64,000 nt of DNA. Origin: an uncultured Bacteroides sp. Lineage in GTDB: Bacteria; Bacteroidota; Bacteroidia; Bacteroidales; Bacteroidaceae. The stretch covers positions 94,146-158,145 of the forward strand of contig NZ_CAJLKP010000004.1 of the NCBI RefSeq assembly GCF_905207245.1, read 5' to 3'. This document shows positions 8,371 through 18,564 of this stretch, piece by piece. How positions within the stretch are numbered: position 1 is the first letter of the stretch; each line of letters begins with the position of its first letter. The position numbers and the translations under genes were made by a program. The notes below the pieces were generated by a model that was not told the DNA's origin, did not search any database, and saw only the letters and a program-made list of their open reading frames with translations.

Positions 8371-11300
8371 ATGAAAAACAATTTTAAAAGTGAGATTATG
8401 AAACACATGAAAAACAAATCTAATTTTGTGAAAGTTAGCAAATACACTTATTGGTGTGTGCTAATGATGTTCTTGATGGTGCTTACTCCGATGCGTGCAC
8501 AAACTTCCCGAAGTATATCCGGGCAGGTTGTTGACGAATTGGGTGAAGCAATTATTGGTGCTAATGTGACTGTAGTTGGAAATAAGTCATTAGGTACTAT
8601 AACTGATATTGATGGAAATTTTACTCTAACGGTTCCTCAAGGAACAACATTGGAAGTTTCTTATATTGGTTATGTGAATAAAAAAGTGGCAGTGGATAAC
8701 AAAACCAGCTATAAAATTACTTTAAAGGAAGACTCTGAACAATTGGATGAAGTAGTGGTAGTAGGATATGGTACTCAGAAGAAAGTGAATTTGACGGGTG
8801 CTGTGTCTGCTATTACTAATGAAGAGTTAGTTGCTACCAAAAGTCAAAATGCTCAGAATATGTTGACTGGTAAGGTTCCTGGCGTTCGTGTAATTCAAAA
8901 AACATCTGAACCGGGTGAATTTACTAACCAGTTTGATATCCGTGGTTTTGGTTCTCCACTAATCGTAGTTGATGGTGTTCCTCGTGGCAATTTACAACGT
9001 ATGGACCCGAATGAAATTGAATCAATTTCTGTTTTGAAAGATGCTTCGGCTGCTATATATGGTGTACGTGCGGCTAATGGCGTTGTCTTGATTACTACAA
9101 AGAAAGGTGAAAAGAATAAGCCAAAGATTGAATACAATATGTATTATGGTATTCAAACTCCGGCAGAAATGTTGGAGCCTGTAGGTGCTGTAGACCGTAT
9201 GAGACTATTTAATGAAAAGTCAATGCGTAATCTGACAAATCCGCAGCTTACTTATTCAGATGAGCAGATTGAAGAGTATCTGAATAGAACATTGAAATCT
9301 ACTGATTGGTATGATGCGGTAATTCGTAATTCAGCTCCCCAGCAGCAACACAATGTTTCATTGAGTGGTGGAAGTGAAAAAACTGATTATTATGTAAACT
9401 TCGGTTATACAGATCAGGAAGGTTTCTTCAAGTCAAAAGCAATGGATTATAATCGTTATAATCTTCGTGCAAATTTGAATGCAGAAGTAGCTAAGAATTT
9501 GAAGGCTTCAATTAAAATAAATGGTATAATTGATAGTAAACAACGTCAGTACTTATCAACTTGGGAGGTTTATAAAGCTTTGTGGCGTGCAAGTCCTAAT
9601 GAGAAATTGTATGCTAATGATAATCCGGAATATTTCCAAAAGATGTCATCCGACCAGTTGAATCTTCTGGCAGCAACAGATCCTGATGTTTCCGGTTATA
9701 ATAAGACAACAAATAAAATCTTCCAGTCTACGATGGAACTTGAATATGCTGTGCCATTTGTAAAAGGTCTGAAGGTGAAAGGCATGTTCAGCTATGATAC
9801 TTCTATAGCTGATAATACCATATATAAGAAAGAGTATAATGAGTATACTTATAGTGAAGCAACTAATACGTATACTGCTTATGCTATGCAGTCACCGACT
9901 AATCTGGAACGCTATTATGGTAATTCATGGACTACTTTGTGGCAAGCTTCTGTAAGCTATGAGAATACTTTTGCATCAAATCATAATGTATCTGGATTGT
10001 TGCTGTTTGAAGAAGCACACAGTGTAGGTGATAACATTCGTGCAGCTCGTGATTTCTCTATTCCTTTGCCTTATTTATTTGCAGGTAATTCAGCTAATCA
10101 AGTTGGTACAGCTAATGCAAATGGATTGACAGAAAGTGCTTCTCAGGCGTTGGTTGGTAGATTTAATTATGATTATAAAGGACGTTATTTGTTAGAATTC
10201 GCCTTTCGTTATGACGGTTCTTCCAAATTCCCGTCACATAGCCGTTGGGGCTTTTTCCCCAGTGCTTCTGTGGGGTGGCGTATGAGTGAAGAAACTTTCA
10301 TAAAAGATAAATTGCCGTTTGTTAACAACCTGAAACTTCGCGGTTCTTATGGTAAGATGGGTGATGATTCTGTTGCTGATTATCAATTTATTTCCGGATA
10401 TGATTACCCGAATACCAGTGGTGATAAATTTAATAAAACTCCGAAAGGATATTTTTTCAATGGCTCATTCATGAATTCATTAGGTTTCCGTGCGGTAGCC
10501 AATCCTAATATTACGTGGTACACTGTTAAGACTCTGAATGTGGGAATTGATGCTGATTTGTGGAATGGCCTATTAGGTGTTTCTTTTGATTTATTTCAGC
10601 GTGACCGTGATAACCTGATGGCTAATCGTATTGCTACTATTCCAGGAACATTCGGTGCTGCAATGCCTAAAGAGAATTTGGAGAGTGACCGTACAAAAGG
10701 TTTTGAAGTTGAACTAAGACATCGCAATCGTGTGGGGCAGGTTAATTATAGTGTTTCTGGAAACATTGCTATTACTCGTTCCATGTGGCGTTACAAAGAA
10801 CGCACCCCGTCAGGTAACTCATATGATAACTGGAGAAATAACTTAACTAATCGTTATAATGACATTTGGTTTGGTTATGGGGCAGACGGTCGCTATACCT
10901 CATGGGAACAAATTGCTAACTCTCATATATTTGCTGGTAATGCAACTCTTCCTGGTGATTATATTTATGAAGACTGGAATGGTGATGGTACAATTGATGA
11001 TATGGATAGATATCCTATTGCTACAACTACTAATTCTACTGCTGCTAATTTCCAGGATAAGAAAAATTATCCGTTGATGAACTTTGGTTTAACTCTTTCT
11101 GCTCAATGGAAAGGTTTTGATGTTAATATGACTTTCCAAGGTGCTGCAATGTCCTATGTATCTTATGGTGAACAGTTGTCAGCCCCCTTGCAATTTAATG
11201 GTAATGCTTTGGATATGTTCTTGGACAGATGGCGTCCAGTTGATACAAAGCAAGATCCCTACGATCCTTCTTGCCAATGGATTTCAGGATATTATTCATA

Positions 11301-11568
11301 TGGTGGTACAACTCCGGATGTTAATTCTGAATTCTCTATTCAGAAAGGTACTTATTTGCGTTTGAAGACGGCTGAAATAGGTTACACTTTACCAAAGAAT
11401 TGTTTGTCATTCGTAGGTATAAAGAATTTGAGAATTTATATGAATGGATATAACTTGTTCACTATAACAGGTGTGAAAGGTGTCGATCCGGAAAGACCGG
11501 CTGAACTCTATGGATATATGTATCCGTTGAATAGAACATATAACTTTGGTGCAAGTGTTACATTTTAA
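8371..11568 (+). CDS. SusC-like TonB-dependent outer-membrane glycan importer
   Basis: The protein has 1065 residues. After an unusually long N-terminus and signal peptide ending near 'TPMRAQT' (residue 44), a carboxypeptidase-regulatory-like domain begins ('RSISGQVVDELGEAIIGANVTV'). The TonB-box/plug junction follows ('DEVVVVGYGTQKKVNLTGAV', residues about 125-145), with the plug ('VDGVPRG...VLKDASAAIYGVRAANGVVLITTKKG') and a 22-strand barrel ending in an aromatic-rich strand ('YNFGASVTF'). It forms the import channel with the SusD lipoprotein encoded 18 bp downstream. An internal ATG at 8398 is an alternative start that would give a more normal signal peptide. It is preceded by its own operator-like promoter. 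Confidence 0.95.
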   Translation: MKNNFKSEIMKHMKNKSNFVKVSKYTYWCVLMMFLMVLTPMRAQTSRSISGQVVDELGEAIIGANVTVVGNKSLGTITDIDGNFTLTVPQGTTLEVSYIGYVNKKVAVDNKTSYKITLKEDSEQLDEVVVVGYGTQKKVNLTGAVSAITNEELVATKSQNAQNMLTGKVPGVRVIQKTSEPGEFTNQFDIRGFGSPLIVVDGVPRGNLQRMDPNEIESISVLKDASAAIYGVRAANGVVLITTKKGEKNKPKIEYNMYYGIQTPAEMLEPVGAVDRMRLFNEKSMRNLTNPQLTYSDEQIEEYLNRTLKSTDWYDAVIRNSAPQQQHNVSLSGGSEKTDYYVNFGYTDQEGFFKSKAMDYNRYNLRANLNAEVAKNLKASIKINGIIDSKQRQYLSTWEVYKALWRASPNEKLYANDNPEYFQKMSSDQLNLLAATDPDVSGYNKTTNKIFQSTMELEYAVPFVKGLKVKGMFSYDTSIADNTIYKKEYNEYTYSEATNTYTAYAMQSPTNLERYYGNSWTTLWQASVSYENTFASNHNVSGLLLFEEAHSVGDNIRAARDFSIPLPYLFAGNSANQVGTANANGLTESASQALVGRFNYDYKGRYLLEFAFRYDGSSKFPSHSRWGFFPSASVGWRMSEETFIKDKLPFVNNLKLRGSYGKMGDDSVADYQFISGYDYPNTSGDKFNKTPKGYFFNGSFMNSLGFRAVANPNITWYTVKTLNVGIDADLWNGLLGVSFDLFQRDRDNLMANRIATIPGTFGAAMPKENLESDRTKGFEVELRHRNRVGQVNYSVSGNIAITRSMWRYKERTPSGNSYDNWRNNLTNRYNDIWFGYGADGRYTSWEQIANSHIFAGNATLPGDYIYEDWNGDGTIDDMDRYPIATTTNSTAANFQDKKNYPLMNFGLTLSAQWKGFDVNMTFQGAAMSYVSYGEQLSAPLQFNGNALDMFLDRWRPVDTKQDPYDPSCQWISGYYSYGGTTPDVNSEFSIQKGTYLRLKTAEIGYTLPKNCLSFVGIKNLRIYMNGYNLFTITGVKGVDPERPAELYGYMYPLNRTYNFGASVTF

Positions 11569-11586
11569 GTAAAAGGAGATTATCGT

Positions 11587-13632
11587 ATGAAAAAGCTAAG
11601 AAATATATTGATGTGTGTTGCTATAGGAGGTCTGTTTGTAGGATGCCAGGATTTGGATATTCCTCCTAAGAATATTCTGTCGGGAGAAGATATATATAAT
11701 GAAGGTGGTATTACAGCCTATATGGCAGGTTTGTATAGTCAGTTGCCGATGGAAGATTTTAATATGTCAAATGATGGTGATTACAATGGTTTTTATAACT
11801 GGAATTGCATTATTTGGGATATGCTCAGCACGGGTGAAACTGTAAATCGTAACAATACAGGTATTTATATTCCCCAAAAGGGATATTGGAGTATGGGTTA
11901 CAAAACGATTCGCCAGGCTAATGATCTGATTGCTAATCTGCCTGCATATGTGGGAAAGCTGAAAGGTGCTGAATCATGGATTGCTGAAGCAAAGTTTATT
12001 CGGGCTTATGTTTATTTTGCGATGGTAAAACGCTATGGCGGTGTACCTATTTTGGAAACACCACAGGAAATGACTGATGATGAGAAGGCATTGTGGGTAG
12101 CGCGTAGTAGTCATGAAGAGTGTATAGACTTTATTCTTTCAGATTTAGATTATGCCATTGAGAATTTAGGTAAAACCAAAGTGGCAGGCCGTGCAAATAA
12201 TACTTATGTAGCAGCAGCTTTCAAGTCGCGTGTTGCTTTGTATGCTGGCTCTGTTGCCCGTTATGGACAAACATTTAATTATTCAGGAAGTGAAAGTGGC
12301 AAAATGCTTACTGGTATTCCTGCAGGGAGAGCCAATGATTATTTTATGCAGGCTTATAAAGCATCCAAGATTGTAGAAGAAGGTGGTTATAAATTATATG
12401 AAGGTAACTCTGATAAAGAAGCCAACTTCCGTGAGATATTTGCGAATGCTGATAAGAGTGATGAATCTATTCTTATCCGTCAGTATAGTAAAAATGACTT
12501 TGTTCATAGTTTTGATGCTGTATATTGTCCGCCTCGTATGACAGCAACTTATGGTGACCGTTATAATGTAACATTGGATTGGGTAGAACTGTTTGATGGT
12601 CTGCCTATTGATCCTGCAACAGGATACTTGAAAACAACGGATGACGATGGTAATTATATTGTTTACAATGATGTTAAAGACTTATTAGACAATGCAGAAC
12701 CTCGTTTAAGGGGCTCTATCTTATTACCTGGACATACTTATAAAGGAGTTGAACTGGATATTCGTTTTGGTATAATAAAGGAGGAAATTGATCCGTCTAC
12801 ACCTATTGCCAAGTTTATAAAGGATGATGGACAGACTACCGCCAATTATACAAGTAATGATTGGTTCAAGAATAACGTTTTGACAACAGCCGAGAATATA
12901 AAAGAACAAAAGCCTTATGAGACTTCTACAGGTGCGAAACTTAATAAGAGTGGAATGGATGGTCCGGCTAATGGTGGAACGAGTAATACATTGACAGGCT
13001 TTCATGGGGCTAAATGGTTGAATTTGAACTGGACTATTGCCGAAACACAGTTGCATAGTTCCACACAATCTTGGATTGATATTCGTTATGCCGAAATATT
13101 ATTGAATCGTGCCGAAGCTGCATTGGAACTTTACCAGAATGGTGTTACTAGTATCGATGAAAAAGATCTGCAACAGGATGCTTACGAATGTATCAATAAG
13201 ATACGCTCAAGAGCTGGTGCTGAGTTGCTGACCAGCCCTGCAGAATTATCCAATGTATCACGTGATGGTATTGAACGTGGACAAGGTATCCGTTCGTTTG
13301 TATTTGCTCCGAATGAAGGTATGCATATCATTCGTGTAGAACGTTATAAAGAATTGGCTTTCGAGCATAAAATTTATTGGGATCTGCGTCGTTGGTTTAC
13401 TTTCGATTCACAGATTTATCAATATCGCCGCAGAATGCTGTCTCCATTCTTGTTTGCCAAAGGAGCAACAGTAAATGAAGCTGGCAATCCGGTGGGTAAG
13501 TATATTTTTGACACCCGTGTTTGTGAAAGAGCTAATAACTCATTGACATTTGCTACTAAAAATTACTATGATAAGATTCCTGATGGTGAACGTAAGGTAA
13601 ATCCGTTACTTGAGCAAAATAATCAGTATTAA
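11587..13632 (+). CDS. SusD-like surface glycan-binding lipoprotein
   Basis: The protein has 681 residues with a lipoprotein signal peptide (lipobox cysteine C20 in 'GGLFVGCQ'). The family shows in the tetratricopeptide-like helices ('AEAKFIRAYVYFAMVKRYGGVPI'), the conserved 'WIDIRYAEILLNRAEAA' and 'INKIRSRAGAE' helices, and the C-terminal 'IRVERYKELAFEHKIYWDLRRW' segment. These are typical of the RagB/SusD family. It caps the SusC channel and binds the glycan at the cell surface. At 681 residues it is longer than many SusD proteins (about 500-600), with inserted loops in the middle. It lies between susC and a DUF3823 gene, with gaps of 18 and 19 bp, which fits one operon. Confidence 0.95.
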   Translation: MKKLRNILMCVAIGGLFVGCQDLDIPPKNILSGEDIYNEGGITAYMAGLYSQLPMEDFNMSNDGDYNGFYNWNCIIWDMLSTGETVNRNNTGIYIPQKGYWSMGYKTIRQANDLIANLPAYVGKLKGAESWIAEAKFIRAYVYFAMVKRYGGVPILETPQEMTDDEKALWVARSSHEECIDFILSDLDYAIENLGKTKVAGRANNTYVAAAFKSRVALYAGSVARYGQTFNYSGSESGKMLTGIPAGRANDYFMQAYKASKIVEEGGYKLYEGNSDKEANFREIFANADKSDESILIRQYSKNDFVHSFDAVYCPPRMTATYGDRYNVTLDWVELFDGLPIDPATGYLKTTDDDGNYIVYNDVKDLLDNAEPRLRGSILLPGHTYKGVELDIRFGIIKEEIDPSTPIAKFIKDDGQTTANYTSNDWFKNNVLTTAENIKEQKPYETSTGAKLNKSGMDGPANGGTSNTLTGFHGAKWLNLNWTIAETQLHSSTQSWIDIRYAEILLNRAEAALELYQNGVTSIDEKDLQQDAYECINKIRSRAGAELLTSPAELSNVSRDGIERGQGIRSFVFAPNEGMHIIRVERYKELAFEHKIYWDLRRWFTFDSQIYQYRRRMLSPFLFAKGATVNEAGNPVGKYIFDTRVCERANNSLTFATKNYYDKIPDGERKVNPLLEQNNQY

Positions 13633-13651
13633 TTAGAAAAAGGAAAATAGT

Positions 13652-14389
13652 ATGAAAAAGATATTTAATTTGCTGTTAGTTACTGCATTAGTTTTAGGCT
13701 TTTCATCGTGTGAAAAGGATAATTATGATGCACCGGAAGCAGGTGTCTTCGGGCAGGTCGTAGACCATAATGGTAAACCTCTGCAAACAGCTATGGGACA
13801 GGGAAGTATGAAGATACAGATTACGGAATTGAGTTATGCGGGTGGTGATGAATCGATTGTTGTGACGAATCAGAACCTCAATATGAGGCAGGACGGTTCA
13901 TATTCCAATTCTAAACTGTTTGCAGGTACTTACCGTATGATTCCGTTGGAAGGCGCATTTTATCCTTATGATGCAGAAGGAGAAACGGTGGAACTGAAGA
14001 ACGGGAAAATGGCAGAACGTAACTTTACTGTTACTCCTTATCTGGAAGTAGAATGGGTTACAGAACCTTACTTGACTTCTGATAATTTTTTGAAATGTGC
14101 AGTGAAATTTAAGAGAATAGCAAAAGAAGGAATTGCTATGCCTGATGTAAACAACATACAATTGTATATTTCGCATACGCAGTATTGTGGAACAGAATCT
14201 GACGGAAATTATACTCCCGGTTCTGTGAAAATAACTAATGATCAGGAGGGCACAACTATCGAGTTAACTTCTAAAGCTGCTATTAAATATTCCAATACCT
14301 ATTGGGTAAGAGTAGGTGCGTGCTGTAACGACACTTACAAGAAGTATAACTTTACTGATATCAAGAAAATCGATCTGAAATTGAATTGA
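13652..14389 (+). CDS. DUF3823-family surface lipoprotein, probable glycan-binding protein
   Basis: The protein has 245 residues with a lipobox cysteine at C20 ('LGFSSCEKD'). The first half is an Ig-like/carboxypeptidase-regulatory fold ('GVFGQVVDHNGKPLQTAMGQG...IQITE', 'GSYSNSKLFAGTYRMIPLEGAFYP'). The second half is an Ig-like beta domain ('YLEVEWVTEPYLTSDNFLKCAVKFKR'). This pattern and the position right after susD match DUF3823 proteins, which serve as surface glycan-binding proteins in several PULs. It is the last gene of the susC unit. The binding role is inferred from family and position. Confidence 0.8.
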   Translation: MKKIFNLLLVTALVLGFSSCEKDNYDAPEAGVFGQVVDHNGKPLQTAMGQGSMKIQITELSYAGGDESIVVTNQNLNMRQDGSYSNSKLFAGTYRMIPLEGAFYPYDAEGETVELKNGKMAERNFTVTPYLEVEWVTEPYLTSDNFLKCAVKFKRIAKEGIAMPDVNNIQLYISHTQYCGTESDGNYTPGSVKITNDQEGTTIELTSKAAIKYSNTYWVRVGACCNDTYKKYNFTDIKKIDLKLN

Positions 14390-14498
14390 TTAAATAAGTA
14401 GGTAGGTAAGTAAGGAGGGTATTTGTTTCCGTAATAAGTGCTCTCCTTCTTTTTTGAACAAAATTTTAATACTGCTTTTGGTCAGAAGCTCTTTTGTG

Positions 14499-14585
14499 AT
14501 ATACCCAGTTCGTACTTTCTTCGCTTCTATACGCAACTAAAAATAGCGAAGCAGGTACGAAGCAAGTACAAGGAGGGGATATACA
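14499..14585. repeat. Imperfect long inverted repeat between the susC and GH2 units
   Basis: Arms at about 14499-14531 and 14544-14585 are imperfectly complementary. Both contain GATATAC, a GTAC step and TTCGCTTC/GAAGC blocks. It lies in the gap 14390-14820, which otherwise holds only the operator-like element described next. It may fold in RNA as a weak transcription end for the susC unit, but there is no clean T run. Confidence 0.3.
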
Positions 14586-14722
14586 TGATACGAAGCGGCT
14601 CATTTTGTTCTATTTGTCGGTTACAAATCTGATTAAGGGATGCATCTTATATCGAAGCTGATTATCATGGCAACATAACATAATTTAAAAGTTTATTGGA
14701 TGGTTTGTAATGGTACCAGCTA

Positions 14723-14793
14723 CGATTAATTGCTTTTTAATGTCTAATTAATTATTTATTTCACTTTCTGTTAATGAGTCGAAGCTACATTTG
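14723..14793 (+). promoter_or_regulatory. PUL operator-like element and promoter of the GH2-GH3 unit
   Basis: It contains CGATTAAT (14723-14730), the inverted repeat TTAATG-TCT-AATTAA (14737-14751) and an exact -7 box TACATTTG (14786-14793). The repeat is almost the same as at 1428-1442 and has the identical 53-bp spacing to the TTTG of the -7 box. Transcription should begin near 14800, giving a short leader to the ATG at 14821. Confidence 0.6.
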
Positions 14794-14820
14794 CAGAAAA
14801 TAATATTATATTTTAATATC

Positions 14821-17800
14821 ATGAAGAATTTCTATATAGCCTTTTGGACTGTCGCATGCCTTTTGATTTCATTATCCGGATATGCGCAATCTGAATGGAA
14901 AAATAATTTCTCCGATCAGGGAGAAATACTGAAAACAGTGGGACGGGGTGAATGTAGCATTGCAGACGGGGTGTTCCGTTCAAAAGGCTCTTATGCTTGT
15001 TTCGGTGATCCTGCGTGGAAGAACTATACTATGTCCTTTAAAGCTCGTGCTCCCCAAGAAGCGGAACAAGTTCAAATCTGGGCAGGATTTCGTGCCAATA
15101 ATCGTTTTGATCGTTATGTAGTTGGTATAAAAGGCGGATTGCAAGATGATTTATACCTGATGCGCATGGGATATATGGGTACGGATGAATTTATGGGCGT
15201 TCGTCCGTTAGGATTTCATCCGGTACCGGGTCAATGGTATCAGTTAAAGGTAGAAGTCTGTGGTAGCCGTATTCGCGTTTTCTTGAATGATGAGAAGGAA
15301 CCACGGATGGATATCACAGATAAAAACAGCAACTTGGCACCTTCCGGTCCTGTGACTTTGGGAGGCGGTTGGATTGAAACAGAGTTTGACGACCTCGTTG
15401 TTACTCCGTTGGAAGAAGATGCATTGAAAAATGTGAAAGTTGCAGAATATCGCAAGGTGGCAACACCGCAAGAGAAAGAAAGCAAGCGCCAGCTTGAAAG
15501 AGCAAATTATGCGCCTGTGAAAGTGAATAGACTGGAGGAAGGACGCACGGATATTTCACTGGATGGTAATTGGCTCTTTATGCCCGGATATCAGTTGGAC
15601 GATAAGGAGAAAGCGGTATCCACGGCTACGGACGATAAGAATTGGCATGTAATGTCTGTGCCTAATTTCTGGAACCCGATTCGTATCTGGCTACATGGGG
15701 AAACCATGCCTTCACCTACGGGACCTCAGCCCAAAGGTGTTTCAGATACCTATTACCAGCAGGAAACCGATCGTTGCGAGGGTTATACATTTGATTATAG
15801 AAAAACGAATGCTGCCTGGTATCGTCAGTGGATAGAGCTACCGGCTGATGTTGAAGGCAAAAATATGGCTCTGACTTTTGATGCTGTTTCAAAAGTAGCG
15901 GAGATTTATATTAATGGAGAGCTGGCAGGTTCACATATTGGCATGTATGGTGAAATACAGGTTGATGGAAGTAAGTTACTGAAGCCCGGCAAAAATTTGG
16001 TAGTAGTGAAAGTGACCCGTAAGGCGGATGGAAGTGCTTCTGAAAACAGTAGCGCTGCTATTGATTTCTTCTATTCTTCTGTTCGCGAAAGTGAAAAAGA
16101 AGGCGGAAAGGTTGCTGTAAAGAACAACATCCTGAAAGATATAGCACATGGATTTTATGGTGATGAGCCTGCAGGTATCTGGCAGCCGGTAAAACTTACT
16201 ATCACTAACCCGGTGAAGGTGGAAGATGTCTTTATTAAACCTACTCTGGAGGGAGCTACTTTTGACCTGACGGTAAAGAATCATAGCGGTAAGAAGAATC
16301 AGTTTGATCTTTATACCGACATCGTGGACAAAGAGACCGGCTCTGTGCTTTACAGTAATCTTTCTTTGCAAAAACTGGTGCTGAATGCTAATGAAGAAAA
16401 GATGTTCACTTACAGTGTGAATGGACTAAAACCTCGTCTCTGGACACCTCATCATCCTAATCTATACGATTTCCGTTTTAGGCTGGTTACTGCCAAAGGT
16501 GTTGAATTAGACTGTCTGTCAGAGACTTCCGGATTCCGTACTTTTGAAGTGAAGGACGGCTTATTCTTCCTGAACGGTAATCGCTACTGGCTGCGTGGTG
16601 GCAATCACATTCCGTTTGCCCTTGCTCCAAACGACTTGAATCTGGCTAATACTTTCATGCAACTGATGAAGGCCGGCAACATAGATGTTACCCGTACCCA
16701 CACCACTCCGTGGAATAAACTTTGGATGGGAGCTGCTGACAAAAATGGTATCGGCGTTAGCTTTGAAGGCACTTGGCCTTGGCTGATGATTCATTCCACC
16801 CCGCTTCCTGATGCAAAACTGATTGAAATGTGGAAGGAAGAATTCCTCACCTTGCTGAAAAAGTATCGTAACCATCCTTCACTGCTTTTCTGGACGGTGA
16901 ATAATGAAATGAAGTTCTACGATAATGATAATGACCTGGAACGTGCTAAGGAGAAATACCGTGTGATTTCGGATGTGGTAAAAGAAATGCGTCGCATTGA
17001 TCCTACACGCCCCATTTGCTTCGACTCCAACTATCAGGCAAAGGGTAAAAAAGAAAAGTATGGTGCTGACTTTATGAATAGCATAGATGATGGCGACATC
17101 GATGATATGCATGCGTATTATAACTGGTATGATTTCTCACTCTTCCGGTTCTTCAACGGAGAATTCCAGCAGAGGTTTAAGATGCCCGAACGTCCGCTTA
17201 TCAGCCAGGAGATGTCAACCGGATACCCGAATAATGAAACCGGACATCCGACCCGTTCTTACCAGTTGATTCATCAGAACCCTCAATCCCTGATAGGCTA
17301 TGAATGTTATGACTTCTCAGATCCTAAGTCATTCCTTAACGTGCAGGCGTTCATAACCGGCGAATTGGCTGAAGCGCTCCGCCGTTCCAACGATCAGGCA
17401 TCGGGTATCATGCATTTTGCCCTACTCACCTGGTTCCGTCAGGTTTATGATTATCAGAAGATTGAGCCATATCCTACGTATTACGCTTTGAAGCGTGCTT
17501 TGCAACCTGTATTGGTAAGTGCCGAGTTGTGGGGACGTAATCTTTATGGTGGAGATAAGCTGCCGACACGTATTTATGTAGTGAATGACCGCGAGGATGG
17601 TACAGCCCTGAAACCTACTTTATTGCGTTGGGAAGTACAGGATGAAACCGGAAAGAAACTGGTTTGGGGCAGTGAGGAACTCCCGGCTGTGAAGCATTAT
17701 GGACGCTACTATATTGAACCGAATATCCAATTACCGGTTAACTTGCCGGCCGACAAGGTGAAAGCTAAATTGGTATTGAAGTTGACTGAGAATGGCTTAC

Positions 17801-18510
17801 CGGTATCGGAAAATGAATATAACCTGCTGTTAGCCCGTAAAGATTGGAACAGAAACCAAGTAGCGGAAGGTAAAAAAGTGCTTCTTCTGGATAAAGAGGG
17901 TATGAAAAACAAATTTGATTTCCTTCATATAAACTATCAGGCGGTTTCTACTATAAAAGAAATGATGAATCCGAAACAGAAAGCTGACCTTTGCATTATT
18001 TCCGGATTGACCGAGTGTACGGACGAAGAAAAAGAAATGCTCCGCTCTTATCAGTCAAAGGGAGGAAAGTTGCTTTTACTGAATAGTAAAGAAGTTGCGA
18101 AGACCATTTATCCGGAACATATCACAAGTTGGATTATCCCGACAGAGGGTGATATCGTCAATATGGAATGCAATGATGCACCGGTGTTTGATGGTATCGA
18201 CGTATTGGAACTGCGTTATTTCAATAATAATAAGAGAGAAATTCCTTTGGCTTGCAATGCTACCCTGAAAGTAAACCGGAATGAAAACCTGATAGAATTG
18301 GCAGGGCAGATGAAGATTCATGCTTATATCGACGGTGGAAAGCCGGAAGATCGTATTCGTAAAATCGATTCGATGCGGGGGTTAACCTTATTGCAGATAA
18401 AGGATGGAAAGGGATTGGCTACAGTTTCTACCATGTGTACGGAAAAAGCTGATACCGACCCGATAGCTGGAAAGCTGTTAGTGAACATGATAAATGAATT
18501 ATTGAAATAG
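14821..18510 (+). CDS. GH2 family beta-glycosidase with N-terminal concanavalin-like domain
   Basis: The protein has 1229 residues from ATG 14821, chosen because it gives a clean signal peptide ('SLSGYAQSE'). Residues about 25-200 form a laminin-G/DUF1080-like beta sandwich ('GVFRSKGSYACFGDPAWKNYTMSFKA', 'WIETEFDDLVV'). The GH2 sugar-binding, Ig-like and TIM-barrel domains follow. Catalytic residues are E696 in 'WTVNNEM' (acid/base) and E797 in 'LISQEMS' (nucleophile). A long C-terminal extension (about residues 900-1229) contains Ig-like segments and a Rossmann-like stretch ('KVLLLDKEGM...ADLCIISGL') resembling a glutamine-amidotransferase-like fold. The sugar specificity is not resolved; beta-galactoside, beta-mannoside and beta-glucuronide are all possible. 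It is first in its unit, with a GH3 gene 54 bp downstream. Confidence 0.85.
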   Translation: MKNFYIAFWTVACLLISLSGYAQSEWKNNFSDQGEILKTVGRGECSIADGVFRSKGSYACFGDPAWKNYTMSFKARAPQEAEQVQIWAGFRANNRFDRYVVGIKGGLQDDLYLMRMGYMGTDEFMGVRPLGFHPVPGQWYQLKVEVCGSRIRVFLNDEKEPRMDITDKNSNLAPSGPVTLGGGWIETEFDDLVVTPLEEDALKNVKVAEYRKVATPQEKESKRQLERANYAPVKVNRLEEGRTDISLDGNWLFMPGYQLDDKEKAVSTATDDKNWHVMSVPNFWNPIRIWLHGETMPSPTGPQPKGVSDTYYQQETDRCEGYTFDYRKTNAAWYRQWIELPADVEGKNMALTFDAVSKVAEIYINGELAGSHIGMYGEIQVDGSKLLKPGKNLVVVKVTRKADGSASENSSAAIDFFYSSVRESEKEGGKVAVKNNILKDIAHGFYGDEPAGIWQPVKLTITNPVKVEDVFIKPTLEGATFDLTVKNHSGKKNQFDLYTDIVDKETGSVLYSNLSLQKLVLNANEEKMFTYSVNGLKPRLWTPHHPNLYDFRFRLVTAKGVELDCLSETSGFRTFEVKDGLFFLNGNRYWLRGGNHIPFALAPNDLNLANTFMQLMKAGNIDVTRTHTTPWNKLWMGAADKNGIGVSFEGTWPWLMIHSTPLPDAKLIEMWKEEFLTLLKKYRNHPSLLFWTVNNEMKFYDNDNDLERAKEKYRVISDVVKEMRRIDPTRPICFDSNYQAKGKKEKYGADFMNSIDDGDIDDMHAYYNWYDFSLFRFFNGEFQQRFKMPERPLISQEMSTGYPNNETGHPTRSYQLIHQNPQSLIGYECYDFSDPKSFLNVQAFITGELAEALRRSNDQASGIMHFALLTWFRQVYDYQKIEPYPTYYALKRALQPVLVSAELWGRNLYGGDKLPTRIYVVNDREDGTALKPTLLRWEVQDETGKKLVWGSEELPAVKHYGRYYIEPNIQLPVNLPADKVKAKLVLKLTENGLPVSENEYNLLLARKDWNRNQVAEGKKVLLLDKEGMKNKFDFLHINYQAVSTIKEMMNPKQKADLCIISGLTECTDEEKEMLRSYQSKGGKLLLLNSKEVAKTIYPEHITSWIIPTEGDIVNMECNDAPVFDGIDVLELRYFNNNKREIPLACNATLKVNRNENLIELAGQMKIHAYIDGGKPEDRIRKIDSMRGLTLLQIKDGKGLATVSTMCTEKADTDPIAGKLLVNMINELLK

Positions 18511-18564
18511 CAAGCAACGAATAGTTTGATACGATTCTGATTTTACTGATACAATCAAAATACT

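Noticed and set aside
14438..14632. 64-codon ORF between the DUF3823 and GH2 genes
   Set aside because: It runs across an imperfect inverted repeat, has no domain or signal peptide, and its composition does not look coding.
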